Positions 9,673 to 18,710 are shown, numbered from the stretch's first letter. The stretch: 64,000 bases of DNA from Bacteroidales bacterium (GCA_021647205.1 JAKIVD010000022.1:1-64000), one strand, 5' to 3'. The notes: generated by a model from the sequence alone, not told the origin. Translations and numbers: made by a program.

Positions 9673-9777
9673 CAAAATATTTCAGGTAAAAGTTGCTGAA
9701 ACCGGTAATGGCTCTGTTCAGGTTCTTAGCAAAAAACAAAGTACGGAAAAAAAGCTGCCGGGATTTAAAATTATTTT

Positions 9778-9785
9778 TACTTTTG
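9778..9785 (+). promoter_or_regulatory. -7 promoter box upstream of tRNA-Ala
   Basis: TACTTTTG matches TAnnTTTG and lies about 90 bases before the mature tRNA, leaving a leader with two hairpins. Confidence 0.45.
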
Positions 9786-9794
9786 CCGCGAAAT

Positions 9795-9850
9795 CGGATG
9801 AAAAATCCGTAAAGTCAAGGCCAAAAGGGAAATGCGTCTGAAAAGGACGC
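9795..9850 (+). other. two A-rich-loop hairpins in the tRNA-Ala leader
   Basis: Two stem-loops occur between the promoter box and the tRNA: cggat/atccg with loop gaaaa (9795-9809) and gcgtc/gacgc with loop tgaaaag (9834-9850). They may be part of the 5' precursor of the tRNA, guiding processing, or a small RNA. I do not recognise a riboswitch class. Confidence 0.3.
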
Positions 9851-9875
9851 CTATGCCACGGCTACGGCGCACAAA

Positions 9876-9949
9876 GGGGGATTAGCTCAGTTGGTTAGAG
9901 CGTTTGACTGGCAGTCAAGAGGTCATCGGTTCGACTCCGATATTCTCCA
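9876..9949 (+). tRNA. tRNA-Ala (anticodon GGC)
   Basis: A complete cloverleaf can be folded by eye. The acceptor is GGGGGAT/ATTCTCC with the G3.U70 wobble pair that is the alanine identity element. The D-stem is GCTC/GAGC. The anticodon stem is TTTGA/TCAAG with loop CTGGCAG and anticodon GGC at 9910-9912. The T-stem is ATCGG/CCGAT with loop TTCGACT. The discriminator base is A at 9949. The 3' CCA is not encoded. A strong terminator follows 11 bases later. Confidence 0.96.
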
Positions 9950-9960
9950 CAAACAGCATC

Positions 9961-10001
9961 AGGGGGTTACAGGTTTTTTTACCTGTAACCCCCTTTTTTT
10001 T
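9961..10001 (+). terminator. rho-independent terminator after tRNA-Ala
   Basis: A perfect 14-bp stem (agggggttacaggt with its complement, 9961-9974 and 9981-9994) has a six-T loop and is followed by a run of eight Ts. Confidence 0.95.
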
Positions 10002-10090
10002 GAGATGCGGGTCTTTCTTTAAACACGATCCCCCTTGTCTTTATACTTCTTCTAACCGAAAAGCCGGTTTGAGGGTCAAAAGGAATTGAT

Positions 10091-10098
10091 TAGGTTTG
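10091..10098 (+). promoter_or_regulatory. -7 promoter box for the isoaspartyl peptidase gene
   Basis: TAGGTTTG matches TAnnTTTG and lies 27 bases before the ATG at 10126. Confidence 0.45.
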
Positions 10099-10125
10099 CA
10101 TGGAGAAAGACAACTTTTTTGAACC

Positions 10126-11157
10126 ATGAAAACAAAAATAACCCTATTCTTCATTCTGCTGTTTGCCTTGGGCAGCAGTTTTTGCGGAAGGCAGCCCAAA
10201 GTCCAAACCTCCCGGCACGCCCCTGAGGGGGAACTGGCAGGTTTACCTAATGGGAGCTTCGTACTTGTCATCCATGGTGGTGCCGGTACCATCCTGAAAG
10301 CAAACATGACCGACGAAAAAGAACTGCAAATCAAAACCAAAATGCAGGAAGCCCTCAATGTTGGTGCTGAAATCCTGAAAAACGGTGGCAGCAGCCTCGA
10401 TGCCGTTACCGAAACTATTTGTGTGTTGGAAGACTCACCTTTGTTCAATGCCGGCAAAGGGGCTGTTTTTACAGCCGAAGGGGTCAATGAAATGGATGCC
10501 TCCATTATGGATGGCCGCGATTTGAATGCAGGTGCGGTGGCCGGGCTGCGAAGTATTAAAAATCCAATCCGTGCTGCGAGGGCGGTGATGGAAGATTCGC
10601 CCCATGTTTTGCTCACGGGTGCCGGTGCCGATACTTTTGCTTTGCATGAAGGCCTCGACATTGTTGACCCTGCTTATTTTTTTACCCAAAGGCGTTGGGA
10701 CAGTTACCAAAAAGTGAAAGCCAAAAAAGAAAAGGGAGAACAACATGGTACGGTGGGCGCAGTGGCTTTAGACAAACACGGCAATTTGGCAGCCGCTACT
10801 TCAACGGGTGGCATGACTTATAAAATGAAAGGCCGCGTGGGCGATTCCCCCATCATTGGTGCCGGAACCTATGCCGACAACAATACCTGCGCCGTTTCAG
10901 CCACAGGCCACGGAGAATTTTTTATGCGCAATGTGGTGGCCTACGATATTTCGGCCCTGATGAAATACAAAGGGCTTTCCCTGACAGAAGCCGCCGATGA
11001 AGTCATCCAAAATAAGCTGAAAGCAATTGGTGGCGACGGCGGCATTATCGCCGTCGATAAAGATGGGAATTTCACGATGACTTTCAATACTGCCGGCATG
11101 TACCGGGGGTTTGTGACTTCCAGGGGTGAGACGGGGGTTTTGGTTTTTAGAGATTAG
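10126..11157 (+). CDS. iaaA: isoaspartyl peptidase / type III L-asparaginase (Ntn hydrolase)
   Basis: This enzyme cleaves beta-aspartyl (isoaspartyl) dipeptides and L-asparagine. It is made as a precursor that cuts itself into alpha and beta chains. The self-cleavage site is visible as HGTVGAVALD, so the nucleophile would be Thr209. Other family signatures are VIHGGAGT, GGSSLDAV, NAGKGAVFT, STGGMTYKM and GDSPIIGAGTYA, the last forming the substrate-binding loop. The N-terminus is a signal sequence (LFFILLFALGSSFC), so export to the periplasm is likely. Cys20 sits in a poor lipobox (SSFC), so lipidation is doubtful. A second asparaginase of an unrelated fold, ansA, lies at 20380. Confidence 0.95.
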   Translation: MKTKITLFFILLFALGSSFCGRQPKVQTSRHAPEGELAGLPNGSFVLVIHGGAGTILKANMTDEKELQIKTKMQEALNVGAEILKNGGSSLDAVTETICVLEDSPLFNAGKGAVFTAEGVNEMDASIMDGRDLNAGAVAGLRSIKNPIRAARAVMEDSPHVLLTGAGADTFALHEGLDIVDPAYFFTQRRWDSYQKVKAKKEKGEQHGTVGAVALDKHGNLAAATSTGGMTYKMKGRVGDSPIIGAGTYADNNTCAVSATGHGEFFMRNVVAYDISALMKYKGLSLTEAADEVIQNKLKAIGGDGGIIAVDKDGNFTMTFNTAGMYRGFVTSRGETGVLVFRD

Positions 11158-11175
11158 TATTCCCCAAAAGCGAGG

Positions 11176-11213
11176 GTTGTCATATTGAGGGAAGCTTTCC
11201 TACTAATGACAAC
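11176..11213. repeat. intergenic hairpin after iaaA
   Basis: Arms gttgtcat (11176-11183) and atgacaac (11206-11213) form a perfect 8-bp inverted repeat around a near-palindromic ggaagctttcc centre. There is no T-run, so it is a weak terminator candidate. The gtcat/atgac termini and the nearby tcagtcgttcctcc resemble a decayed copy of the palindromic element at 13656-13784. Confidence 0.45.
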
Positions 11214-11315
11214 TTTTGATAATATATTGAATTACAGTCTAAATACTCGAAAGGACAGCGTGGCTGTTAGGGGTTCTCTCAGTCGTTCCTCCTTCGAGGA
11301 GACAAGCGGCGGCTA

Positions 11316-13631
11316 CTACAGTTTCACCACCTTCATCCCCTCAGTTTCCTTCCCCTCCCAAAACATCACCACATGGTAAATCCCTGCCGGGAGGATATTG
11401 CCGTTTTGATCTTTGCCATCCCAGCGGGTTTGAATAGAACCCAAGCCACCGCTGCGGCCCGACTTAATCACTTTCACCCGCAGCCCGGCGTTGTTGTAAA
11501 TTTCGATTTGGATATGGCCTGTAAAATCCCACTTGGCGGAAAGGGTTGTGGAAGAGGAAAACGGGTTGGGCGCGGCTTTCAGCAGTTTGGGTTTGTCGCT
11601 TTTGATGGGCCGGTACAGGTTCTCGTCAACACCAACGGTGGGGTTCCATTCATAAGCACCCATGTCGATGCTGTCGCCCACGATGCGGGGATTGCCGGCC
11701 AGGTCGGTTTCGGGCAGTTCAATGAAATCGGGCAGCCTGGCCAAAGTGCCCGCATCGATACAGGGCGAACCATCTGCAATCTGGTAGGGATGTTCCCATT
11801 TTCCGAGGAAGAGGGGGTCGGTGTCGATGTTGGTTTGGTCGTCGTAAAAAATGTTGTTCCGTGGACTAAGGATACGGATATTCTCTTGCCCACTATCCAA
11901 CAATGAGTTGTAGATATTTAGGTAGTTTTCATCCGCATTGTCATCTGTAAACATATAAATCTCAGACGGGTTGTTGTTGTACATGATGGAGTTATAAATA
12001 TGCAGCTTTGCGCCATAAACCTGGCCAATGTTTGCACCCTGTATATTTTCAGATGTATTATCAGCCATGGTGCAGTTAACCAGGAACACATTACTGCCCC
12101 TGCCGGCTGATAATGAAATAGAACTGGCGCCAAAAGGATAATCTTTTGCGTGGTTATTTTCAAATAAGCAATTGGTAATAAAGGCAGTGATGTTTGTTGG
12201 ATTCGGAGTTTGTGCACTAAACACTGACAAACCTCCCCCGAAGCCTTCTTCCGGGTCGTCATACAATGGCTGGTTTTCAACAAAGCGGCAGTTTTCCAAA
12301 TAAACGGTATCCCAAACAGGTTCTGAATGACTGAATATTATTCGCAATCCTTTTCCCCCATGATTGTTTAGAAATTCAACATTTTTGAACAAAACATTGC
12401 TGCATCCCATACAGTTTATTCCGCTGACAACACTGCCGCTGTTTTCGGTGACCAATACATTTTCAAAAAGTATATTTCTGTTGGCAACCAAAAAAGCACC
12501 AGCTTTTCCAAAAAAGCTGTTCGTATCGCCATTACCATTCCTGATTGTTAGGTTAGAAATACTGTAATTATCTGTATAAGGTATACCATGAAGTAAATAA
12601 ATTTCATTGCCTGCATCAAGTATTGTTGAGTCACGATTTGCACCTTCAATTGATACGTTTTTTCTTAAACTCAAAGGGTATTTTTCACCTGTCGTGGGTG
12701 AGTAAGTACCGTTCGCAAGATGAATGGTATTGGGTGTAACAGAATCAGATGCTATCTTCAATAATGCAAAACAAACATCTTTTAAGGGTTCTTCATTGGT
12801 CAATCCACTATTCTTGTTATTTCCGTCCTGATTTACAAATAAATCCTGGTTTGATGTTTGCACCTTGCCGGCATCAATATCGAAAGTTATATCGTTAGCT
12901 GGAAATACCGAACCTGTATCTGAGAACAAGAAGTAGTGGTCAGGCTCTGCAATTGTGAAAGTGTCAACCACAACAATCAGGGGAGGAGATTCATCACCTA
13001 ATTTGTAAATATCAGTGCCAATTGCAGCATAATTTAAGTAAATATTACACTTATTAATTGAGTCAAATTTAGCGGAACTATTTAATAGAGTAAGTCCTCC
13101 ACCCCTCCCAAACGCATGATTGTTTCTTATAGTTACTTTTGAAAGAAAGCAATCTGCAACGTGACAATAAATTCCTCCACCATAAGTAGTAGCTTGATTT
13201 TTTTGCACCACACAATTAAATATTTCTGCGATGCTACTTTTAATATATATACCACTACCACAATACCCGCCGCAATAGGAGCCACTACCATTCTCTAAGG
13301 TAAGCCCATTCACTATAGTAGTATCCGGACAATCATCCAACTTGATACAACTGCCGGTCTGGTTGCCGTTGATGATGGTCTGGTTAATGTAAGTTTCATC
13401 ACCGGTGGTCAATGTCAGGCTGCCGAGACAGATGTTTTTCCCTTCGATGGCCACATTTTCAAAATAAGCCCCCGGCCAAACCAGCACAGTGTCGCCGTTT
13501 GCAGCGGCATCAACCGCATCCTGTATGATTGTGTAGTCGCCGGTGCTGTCCTGTTTGACGGTGATGATTTGTGACTGAACGGTTTGACTGAAGAGCAGAA
13601 TCAGGCTGAATATTTGGAGTGCTGGTTTCAT
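11316..13631 (-). CDS. secreted right-handed beta-helix protein with T9SS type A sorting domain
   Basis: This is a 771-residue secreted protein. The ATG at 13631 is chosen because it gives a clear signal peptide (MKPALQIFSLILLFSQTVQSQ); the frame is open further upstream, but that part is unrelated to a leader. A pectate-lyase-like region follows (TIIQDAVDAAANGDTVLVWPG), then many parallel beta-helix turns rich in Asn and Gly (about residues 60-640). Next is a choice-of-anchor-Q type segment (SPCIDAGTL, GDSIDMGAYEW). The last 80 residues are a typical T9SS C-terminal domain (AAPNPFSSSTTLS, IEIYNNAGLRV, PAGIYHVVMFW). Such proteins are exported by the T9SS and usually attached to the cell surface. 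The target substrate cannot be inferred. Confidence 0.88.
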   Translation of the reverse strand: MKPALQIFSLILLFSQTVQSQIITVKQDSTGDYTIIQDAVDAAANGDTVLVWPGAYFENVAIEGKNICLGSLTLTTGDETYINQTIINGNQTGSCIKLDDCPDTTIVNGLTLENGSGSYCGGYCGSGIYIKSSIAEIFNCVVQKNQATTYGGGIYCHVADCFLSKVTIRNNHAFGRGGGLTLLNSSAKFDSINKCNIYLNYAAIGTDIYKLGDESPPLIVVVDTFTIAEPDHYFLFSDTGSVFPANDITFDIDAGKVQTSNQDLFVNQDGNNKNSGLTNEEPLKDVCFALLKIASDSVTPNTIHLANGTYSPTTGEKYPLSLRKNVSIEGANRDSTILDAGNEIYLLHGIPYTDNYSISNLTIRNGNGDTNSFFGKAGAFLVANRNILFENVLVTENSGSVVSGINCMGCSNVLFKNVEFLNNHGGKGLRIIFSHSEPVWDTVYLENCRFVENQPLYDDPEEGFGGGLSVFSAQTPNPTNITAFITNCLFENNHAKDYPFGASSISLSAGRGSNVFLVNCTMADNTSENIQGANIGQVYGAKLHIYNSIMYNNNPSEIYMFTDDNADENYLNIYNSLLDSGQENIRILSPRNNIFYDDQTNIDTDPLFLGKWEHPYQIADGSPCIDAGTLARLPDFIELPETDLAGNPRIVGDSIDMGAYEWNPTVGVDENLYRPIKSDKPKLLKAAPNPFSSSTTLSAKWDFTGHIQIEIYNNAGLRVKVIKSGRSGGLGSIQTRWDGKDQNGNILPAGIYHVVMFWEGKETEGMKVVKL

Positions 13632-13655
13632 TTTTCTGTTTGATTGATAAGTCCG

Positions 13656-13784
13656 CGTCATTGCGAACACCGTGCGTTTGGCTTTTGTGGGTTGGCATGA
13701 AGCAATCTCCTTAATGGGCGGTTGTCTAATTTGAGATTGCTTCACGCTCACGCACGAGTCCTCCGCGCTGTGTTCGCAATGACG
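13656..13784. repeat. long palindromic (REP/MITE-like) element
   Basis: The outer inverted arms are perfect: cgtcattgcgaacac (13656-13670) and its complement (13770-13784). A second perfect pair, tgaagcaatctc (13698-13709) and its complement (13733-13744), forms the tip. The element lies in the spacer in front of the beta-helix T9SS gene. Sequences of this kind (gcaatgacg with gattgcttc) are widespread in bacterial intergenic regions and are thought to move by a trans-acting enzyme. No transposase is present here. Confidence 0.8.
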
Positions 13785-13819
13785 TGGGTTTCTTTTTTAT
13801 TTCATTATCATTTTTTTTG

Positions 13820-13932
13820 ACCCCTCCCCAACCCTCCCCCGAGGGGAGGGAGCAGGGTTTCCCTTTCAATTTGATGAAACCCTCCCGGGGCATCCCCCAC
13901 ACCCTCCCTTTTTGGGAGGGTCGGGTGGGGTT
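13820..13932. repeat. C-rich/G-rich compound palindrome
   Basis: The left end (acccctccccaaccctccc) is nearly the complement of the right end (gggagggtcgggtgggg). Inner hairpins include cctcccc/gaggggagg (near 13832-13850) and accctccctttttgggagggt. It abuts the stop codon of the 909-residue T9SS cargo gene and could fold as its 3' end. It lies 35 bases from the palindrome at 13656-13784, so the whole 302-base spacer between the two cargo genes is mostly repeat. Confidence 0.7.
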
Positions 13933-13933
13933 C

Positions 13934-16663
13934 TTAATTCACTATCACTTTCCTGATCAACAAACTGTCCCCAAGCTTTGCCTTTACCAGGTAAACGCCG
14001 GGTTTTAGTTTTCCACCGGAAAAATCCGTAAGCGACAGTTCACCCGTAAGGCTACCTGCCGGCATGGGTTCATCCACCGGATTGGCAACCCGTTTCCCAC
14101 TGATGTCGAAAATGGAAATATTTACAAATGCATCATCCTCCAGTAAAAAGCTGTAAAACAAGCTACCGGAAGCCGGGTTGGGCCAGATGCGGAAGGCAGT
14201 AGCCGCATTGTCAGGATAAGTATTTTCAGCCTGTTTGCCAAACGAAATCAAATAATGCCCTTTCCTTTCACCCGAACGGATGGTCCTTAGTTCCCAGTTT
14301 CCGGTATTCAGGTCGTTCACCAGGTAAGACCTGATGGGCGGTTTTGCTGTTTTTTCGCTGCCGTAATATTCTTCGAAAGTAACGTCGCCTTCCATCCCTT
14401 CAATATAACCCGGTACCAGTGCGGTGGTGTCGTCGGGCAGCACCGTGGTAGCACCCACGCAGGAATCGCCGATAAAGGCCGCAATTTCCTGAGGGTTTTC
14501 CGTCGAATCCAGTTCGATAAAGAAAGCGGTATAATCGGACTGCTCTTCAAACTGATAATATTCCACATCGGGTTTTATTTGCCCTTCCGGCGGGCTGCCG
14601 TAGCCCTGCCATTCAAACTCAATTGTTTCACTCGCTGAAGATTCGAGTATGACCATGTCGCCATAATCCAGTGACACTTTGCCAATTTGCCCTATTCCGG
14701 TATGAACGGAGCATATCCATGTAGGTTGCTGGTTGTCCTTGTAAGAACCTGTCCGTTTCATGCATGCCCAGTTCTGTGCTTCCATATAAATCAATTGATC
14801 CAATACTTCGTCAGGTATGGCATCAAAAGGCGACTGGCTTTGGTACAACCAATAGCCTTCCCAGTTTTCATGTTCAGGATAAACAATAACCGGAACATCT
14901 GGATCAAGGACTGTTCCCGTTAAGAGAAGCCATTTTTTTCCAGGTGGGTCTTCGTTTCCATAATCCAACTGAAGTTTGTACCCTAATTCGCTGAATATAT
15001 AGGGTAAGTCTATGCTTGGTCCTGTTTCCCATGAACTACCATCATAAGTGTTACTAAGTACTTCTTCCCCTTCTAAAGGAAGGTTTTGTAATTCACTACC
15101 AATATAATAACTATTTGGTATGATATTATCTCCACCTAACACAAAGTTCACCGGGATTTCATCTCCATTGCCAATTGTCCTATCCATGCGCGGGAAAGAG
15201 AGCCAGGTGAGGCTGACATAATTATCATTATTATCTTTTTTTTTGGCAGGTCTAAGAGCCAGAGGTTCTCTGGCCACAAAAGGTACTTTGCTCACACAAC
15301 TATGCCCGCCATTGGGCAGGTAGATTTTGTTGGTGTAGGGGTTGATGTAGGGTTTGGTCATGTTGTAGTACCAATAATGAGATAAATCGCGGGTATGGTC
15401 GTAATCGGGAAAATAGCTTGTAATTCCCAATAGGGTTTCAGACCAGGCCGGGTTTTCGAGTGCAGGGTCAAACGACAACAGTTTCACCTCTTCGGTACCC
15501 AATTTTTCGGCGTCAATTTTTTGGTACACATAGATTCTCCTGTCGTAAGGGTTGTAAAACATGGAGGCGATCTGTCCCTCGTATTGTTGCCCGGTAAACT
15601 CCACCTGGTTAAACTGCAGGCTTTCATCATAATTGATAGTCCATATTTCAAAGGATTTGTGTTCCATGCACTCAAGGTCTGGATAAACCTCTTTAATGGC
15701 AAACAGTTTGTCATGATACGGGCTGTAAACCATGTTAAGAAAGTAATATGAATCATCAGGATCCGGTGGCACAACCAGTAAATCACTTTCTTCATCAGGG
15801 GGTGGGTGGGTCAGGTAATCATACATATAAAATTGCTCACCTGCGATAAACAGTTTTCCGTAATACTGTGAGGATTCATTTCCACCCTCCATATCAGGAC
15901 AAATGACCTTTCCGGGAAAATGAGAAAGGTTAATTTCATTTTCAATGTTGTTTTTTACGACCAGCACTTTGCCGGGAGGCGGGGGAACGGGATTGGCATC
16001 GTCAATAAAATTGTAAATACGGCTTGCCTGCGAATTATATGGGCTTAGTTTCAGGTCCTGGACGGACATGGAAATAAATACCGATTTATCATAAGCATTG
16101 TAATCAAAATACGCCTGATAATAAGCGGAAGGTACATTGTATGTATTAAAGCCTGTTACTTCCTGGTTGCTGATGGCAGTGTAATCATTTGCGTCATAAA
16201 CAAAGATCGATGGGTTGTGCCCACTGCTTAAGTTCATGCCGGCACAAACATATAAGCGCCCATCGGGTGAAATATACATCTCTTTGACAAATTCTACGCC
16301 AGTAAGTATTAAGGGGTTGGCCAAAGGAACATTCGTTCCGGCATCGAATATTTCGATTTCAGCACTGCCGGGTTCAAATTTGGAAACAAGGAATTGGTCC
16401 TGAAAGGGGTTGTAAATAATATCACCAATTGCGGCATCAACAGCAATATGGGTAGTTGTACCGTCCGAAGGCTTGTAAGCGTAAAACCCAATATTGTGCG
16501 CATTTAATTTGTTGTAGAAATAAAGGTTGCTGCCATCGGCATTTGCTGCAATATGGTAAACCGGATAGCCTGTGCGGATGTTTTTCTCTCCTGTTTGTGC
16601 ACCCCCCAGACTACTTGTCAAGCCTGCCAGTAAAATTATCGTGTATTTAATAAAGTGTTTCAT
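13934..16663 (-). CDS. large secreted protein with T9SS type A sorting domain
   Basis: This is a 909-residue secreted protein of unknown specific role. The signal peptide is MKHFIKYTIILLAGLTSSLGGAQ. Residues about 30-480 contain repeated segments of the type YxPxDxxxYV (VYHIAANADGSNLYF, ISPDGRLYV, YSPYHDKLFAI, YNPYDRRIYVY, INPYTNKIYLP), which fit a YVTN/WD-like beta-propeller. A central region without a recognised domain follows. The C-terminal T9SS sorting domain is clear: FRIWPNPASG, VNISIFDISGKRV, LKPGVYLVKAK and IRKVIVN at the end. It is the neighbour of another T9SS cargo gene. A -7 box is at 16678-16685. Confidence 0.85.
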   Translation of the reverse strand: MKHFIKYTIILLAGLTSSLGGAQTGEKNIRTGYPVYHIAANADGSNLYFYNKLNAHNIGFYAYKPSDGTTTHIAVDAAIGDIIYNPFQDQFLVSKFEPGSAEIEIFDAGTNVPLANPLILTGVEFVKEMYISPDGRLYVCAGMNLSSGHNPSIFVYDANDYTAISNQEVTGFNTYNVPSAYYQAYFDYNAYDKSVFISMSVQDLKLSPYNSQASRIYNFIDDANPVPPPPGKVLVVKNNIENEINLSHFPGKVICPDMEGGNESSQYYGKLFIAGEQFYMYDYLTHPPPDEESDLLVVPPDPDDSYYFLNMVYSPYHDKLFAIKEVYPDLECMEHKSFEIWTINYDESLQFNQVEFTGQQYEGQIASMFYNPYDRRIYVYQKIDAEKLGTEEVKLLSFDPALENPAWSETLLGITSYFPDYDHTRDLSHYWYYNMTKPYINPYTNKIYLPNGGHSCVSKVPFVAREPLALRPAKKKDNNDNYVSLTWLSFPRMDRTIGNGDEIPVNFVLGGDNIIPNSYYIGSELQNLPLEGEEVLSNTYDGSSWETGPSIDLPYIFSELGYKLQLDYGNEDPPGKKWLLLTGTVLDPDVPVIVYPEHENWEGYWLYQSQSPFDAIPDEVLDQLIYMEAQNWACMKRTGSYKDNQQPTWICSVHTGIGQIGKVSLDYGDMVILESSASETIEFEWQGYGSPPEGQIKPDVEYYQFEEQSDYTAFFIELDSTENPQEIAAFIGDSCVGATTVLPDDTTALVPGYIEGMEGDVTFEEYYGSEKTAKPPIRSYLVNDLNTGNWELRTIRSGERKGHYLISFGKQAENTYPDNAATAFRIWPNPASGSLFYSFLLEDDAFVNISIFDISGKRVANPVDEPMPAGSLTGELSLTDFSGGKLKPGVYLVKAKLGDSLLIRKVIVN

Positions 16664-16677
16664 TTAAATTGTTTTTC

Positions 16678-16685
16678 AAAATTAA
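16678..16685 (-). promoter_or_regulatory. -7 promoter box for the 909-residue T9SS cargo gene
   Basis: On the minus strand this reads TAATTTTG (TAnnTTTG), 15 bases before the start codon. Confidence 0.5.
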
Positions 16686-16808
16686 GATTAATTGTTTTGT
16701 TTGGTAGGAATTGTGTTTTTGGTTTATTATTTGGACAGAACGGCCAAGGGTTTTAAACCAATTGCATTGAAAAACAAACCTAAGGCGGGTGGCCGCTTTT
16801 TAGGATTA

Positions 16809-16844
16809 AGTGCCTGAGTGCCTGAGTGCCTGAGTGCCTGAGTG
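16809..16844. repeat. tandem repeat of agtgcctg
   Basis: Four exact copies of the 8-mer agtgcctg are followed by a partial copy (agtg). The same word recurs in spacers at 19481-19510 and 22200-22233, always at gene boundaries. Confidence 0.9.
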
Positions 16845-16949
16845 AACATTTGCTTGCTTGTTAAGGGGGGCTTAAATTTAAGAAAATTTGAGTGAAAGTC
16901 AAGTGAAAGCTGGTTGTTTTTAAAGGCTCTAAATAGGCGAATAAATACC

Positions 16950-18122
16950 TTAATTATTTACCGATTTGTTTTTCAACAACAACACAAAAGGCACTGCCCC
17001 CAAAGCCAAAAATGCCGATACGAGATAGGTTTTTTCCAGGCCTATCCAGTCGCCCAAAAAACCGGCAAACACCACCGAAGCGGCCGAAGCGCCAAAGCTG
17101 AGCGTCATGTAAATGCTGTTGGCAAAAACGGGCATTTCTGTTGCTGTATCCTGAACAAGGGCCAGCAACACCGGCCCCGGAGCGAAAACAAAAAAGCCCA
17201 AAATAACAAGAAACACAAAACTCAACCAACCCTCTGAGGTGATAAAAAGCGCCATAAAAACCGGTGTGATCAAACTTATAATTACCAATGCTGTTTTGCG
17301 CCCGATACGGTCCGAAACAGTTCCTGAAACAATCGTTCCGGCTGCCCCTGCCAATTGAAAAACGGCCAGTGCCGAATTGGCAAACCACAGCGACTCCCCT
17401 TTGTCGGTATAAAAATAGGTGGGTAAAAAAGCGGTCATCCCCGATTTCATAACAGCCCTGAAAAAAGTAATGCCCAAAAGAATCAGGAAAAAGGGCAGCA
17501 TTTTTTTGATGTTTCCCCAATAGTCGGGCCGGATGCCTGTGGATACCAAATCGCTGCTGATTTTGATATTGCGCAGTTTCAGAAATAAGATAAAGGAGGC
17601 CACAAGGCCGAAGGGAATGAGTTTCCATGTTCCTTCCAAACCCCAAAGCGAAACCGCACCGGTAATCACCAAAGGGCCGAGGGTACGCGCCATTTCGCCC
17701 CCGAACATAAAAAAGCTCATCCCCCTGCCGGTGTATTTTCCGGAAACTTTTTTAACCATCGTGGGAGCCGGAACATGAAACAAGGCGCTGCTGATTCCCA
17801 TCACAAAAAGCAAAACAGAAACGATGGTAAACGAAGGGGCAACACCCAGTAAACTCATACTGACAGCCGTAACTGCCGGGGTGATGATGACAAAATAGCG
17901 AGCCGCCATTCTTTCGGCCAGCATGCCGATAAACGGGTTGAGCAGCCAGGGCAGGCGTTGAAACAAATCCCACAGCGAAGCCATCCCCAGTGAAATACCA
18001 AACTTTTCCATCAGCAAAGGGCGGATGGGTGCAAGGAAAGACGAATAAATATCGTGCAACATGTGGGTTAACGAAAGCAAACTCACATTGGCGGTTAGAA
18101 ATTTATTTGATGGGGTTTCCAT
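16950..18122 (-). CDS. MFS transporter, Fsr (fosmidomycin resistance)-like
   Basis: This is a major facilitator superfamily permease of 390 residues with about 12 predicted membrane segments. The N-terminal SLTHMLHDIYSSFLAPIRPLL resembles the Fsr subgroup, in which a His and an Asp sit in the first helix. The cytoplasmic loop GTVSDRIGRKTALVI is the MFS motif between helices 6-8. The substrate cannot be told from sequence; drug or small-metabolite efflux is possible. It is on the same strand as the kinase gene, whose start lies beyond it, with about 40 bases between them, so the two may be co-transcribed. Confidence 0.85.
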   Translation of the reverse strand: METPSNKFLTANVSLLSLTHMLHDIYSSFLAPIRPLLMEKFGISLGMASLWDLFQRLPWLLNPFIGMLAERMAARYFVIITPAVTAVSMSLLGVAPSFTIVSVLLFVMGISSALFHVPAPTMVKKVSGKYTGRGMSFFMFGGEMARTLGPLVITGAVSLWGLEGTWKLIPFGLVASFILFLKLRNIKISSDLVSTGIRPDYWGNIKKMLPFFLILLGITFFRAVMKSGMTAFLPTYFYTDKGESLWFANSALAVFQLAGAAGTIVSGTVSDRIGRKTALVIISLITPVFMALFITSEGWLSFVFLVILGFFVFAPGPVLLALVQDTATEMPVFANSIYMTLSFGASAASVVFAGFLGDWIGLEKTYLVSAFLALGAVPFVLLLKNKSVNN

Positions 18123-18161
18123 TCCTGCTTAATTGGTCTTTATTTTCAAATTTGCCTATTT

Positions 18162-18710
18162 TCAAATTGATAATTTTTTCTCAAGTTGTTGTACCAGTTC
18201 ATCAATTGTTCCATCATTAAGCAAAGTAATATCAGCCATCTGGATACACTTTTGGAGGTTCTGCTTGTTGGGGTCTTCGGTTGTCATTTCGCGTCTTTCG
18301 TTGGTCAGAAAAGTAGCAAAATCAATCTGGTCGGTGGCCGATTTTCTGATTTTGATCCGGTTGAATCGGTTTTTCGGTTCGGCATCCACAGCAATTAAAA
18401 TAAAGTTCCCCTGCTGCTGCAAAAACTCGACTTCGCCGGGCGTTCGGATGCTTTCGATAACGGCATCTTTTCCCGATTTCAATGCTTGTTTGTACAATTC
18501 GGCAACAATATAATAAGGTGTATTTGCCGCCCGCAACTCATTGGCAATACTGGTCATGCTGTCGCGATTGACGGGCAGGCCCCTTTTTTCAATTTCTTTA
18601 ATCAGAAATTGTCTGACAGAATAGTGTTTGAAGCCTTTATTTTTTATCAGATACTCAACGATGGTTCCTTTTCCTGCCCCGAGGGTTCCGGTTATTCCGA
18701 TTATTCGCAT
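18162..18710 (-). CDS. P-loop nucleoside/nucleotide kinase-like protein (dephospho-CoA-kinase-like)
   Basis: This is a small cytoplasmic P-loop protein (182 residues) with Walker A GTLGAGKGT at residues 7-15. Its overall order resembles deoxynucleoside-monophosphate and dephospho-CoA kinases: a substrate-lid helix (YSVRQFLIKEIEKRG), then DAVIESIRTPGEVEFLQQ and ADITLLNDGT near the end. The E-S-I-R-T-P-G-E-V motif is seen in a family often annotated as AAA family ATPase or dNMP kinase. I do not call it coaE because the CoA-binding signature is absent. It is in line with the LOG-family gene upstream. Confidence 0.75.
   Translation of the reverse strand: MRIIGITGTLGAGKGTIVEYLIKNKGFKHYSVRQFLIKEIEKRGLPVNRDSMTSIANELRAANTPYYIVAELYKQALKSGKDAVIESIRTPGEVEFLQQQGNFILIAVDAEPKNRFNRIKIRKSATDQIDFATFLTNERREMTTEDPNKQNLQKCIQMADITLLNDGTIDELVQQLEKKLSI

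Noticed and set aside
16809-16844. Possible CRISPR-like array
   Set aside because: The 8-base units are contiguous, with no spacers; it is a simple tandem repeat.
16954-17646. 230-codon minus-strand frame overlapping the MFS gene
   Set aside because: Out of frame with a clear 12-helix transporter; sequence is a Phe/Gly-rich shadow.
18162-18710. Call as dephospho-CoA kinase coaE
   Set aside because: Only the P-loop and general fold agree; the specific CoA-binding pattern is not visible.
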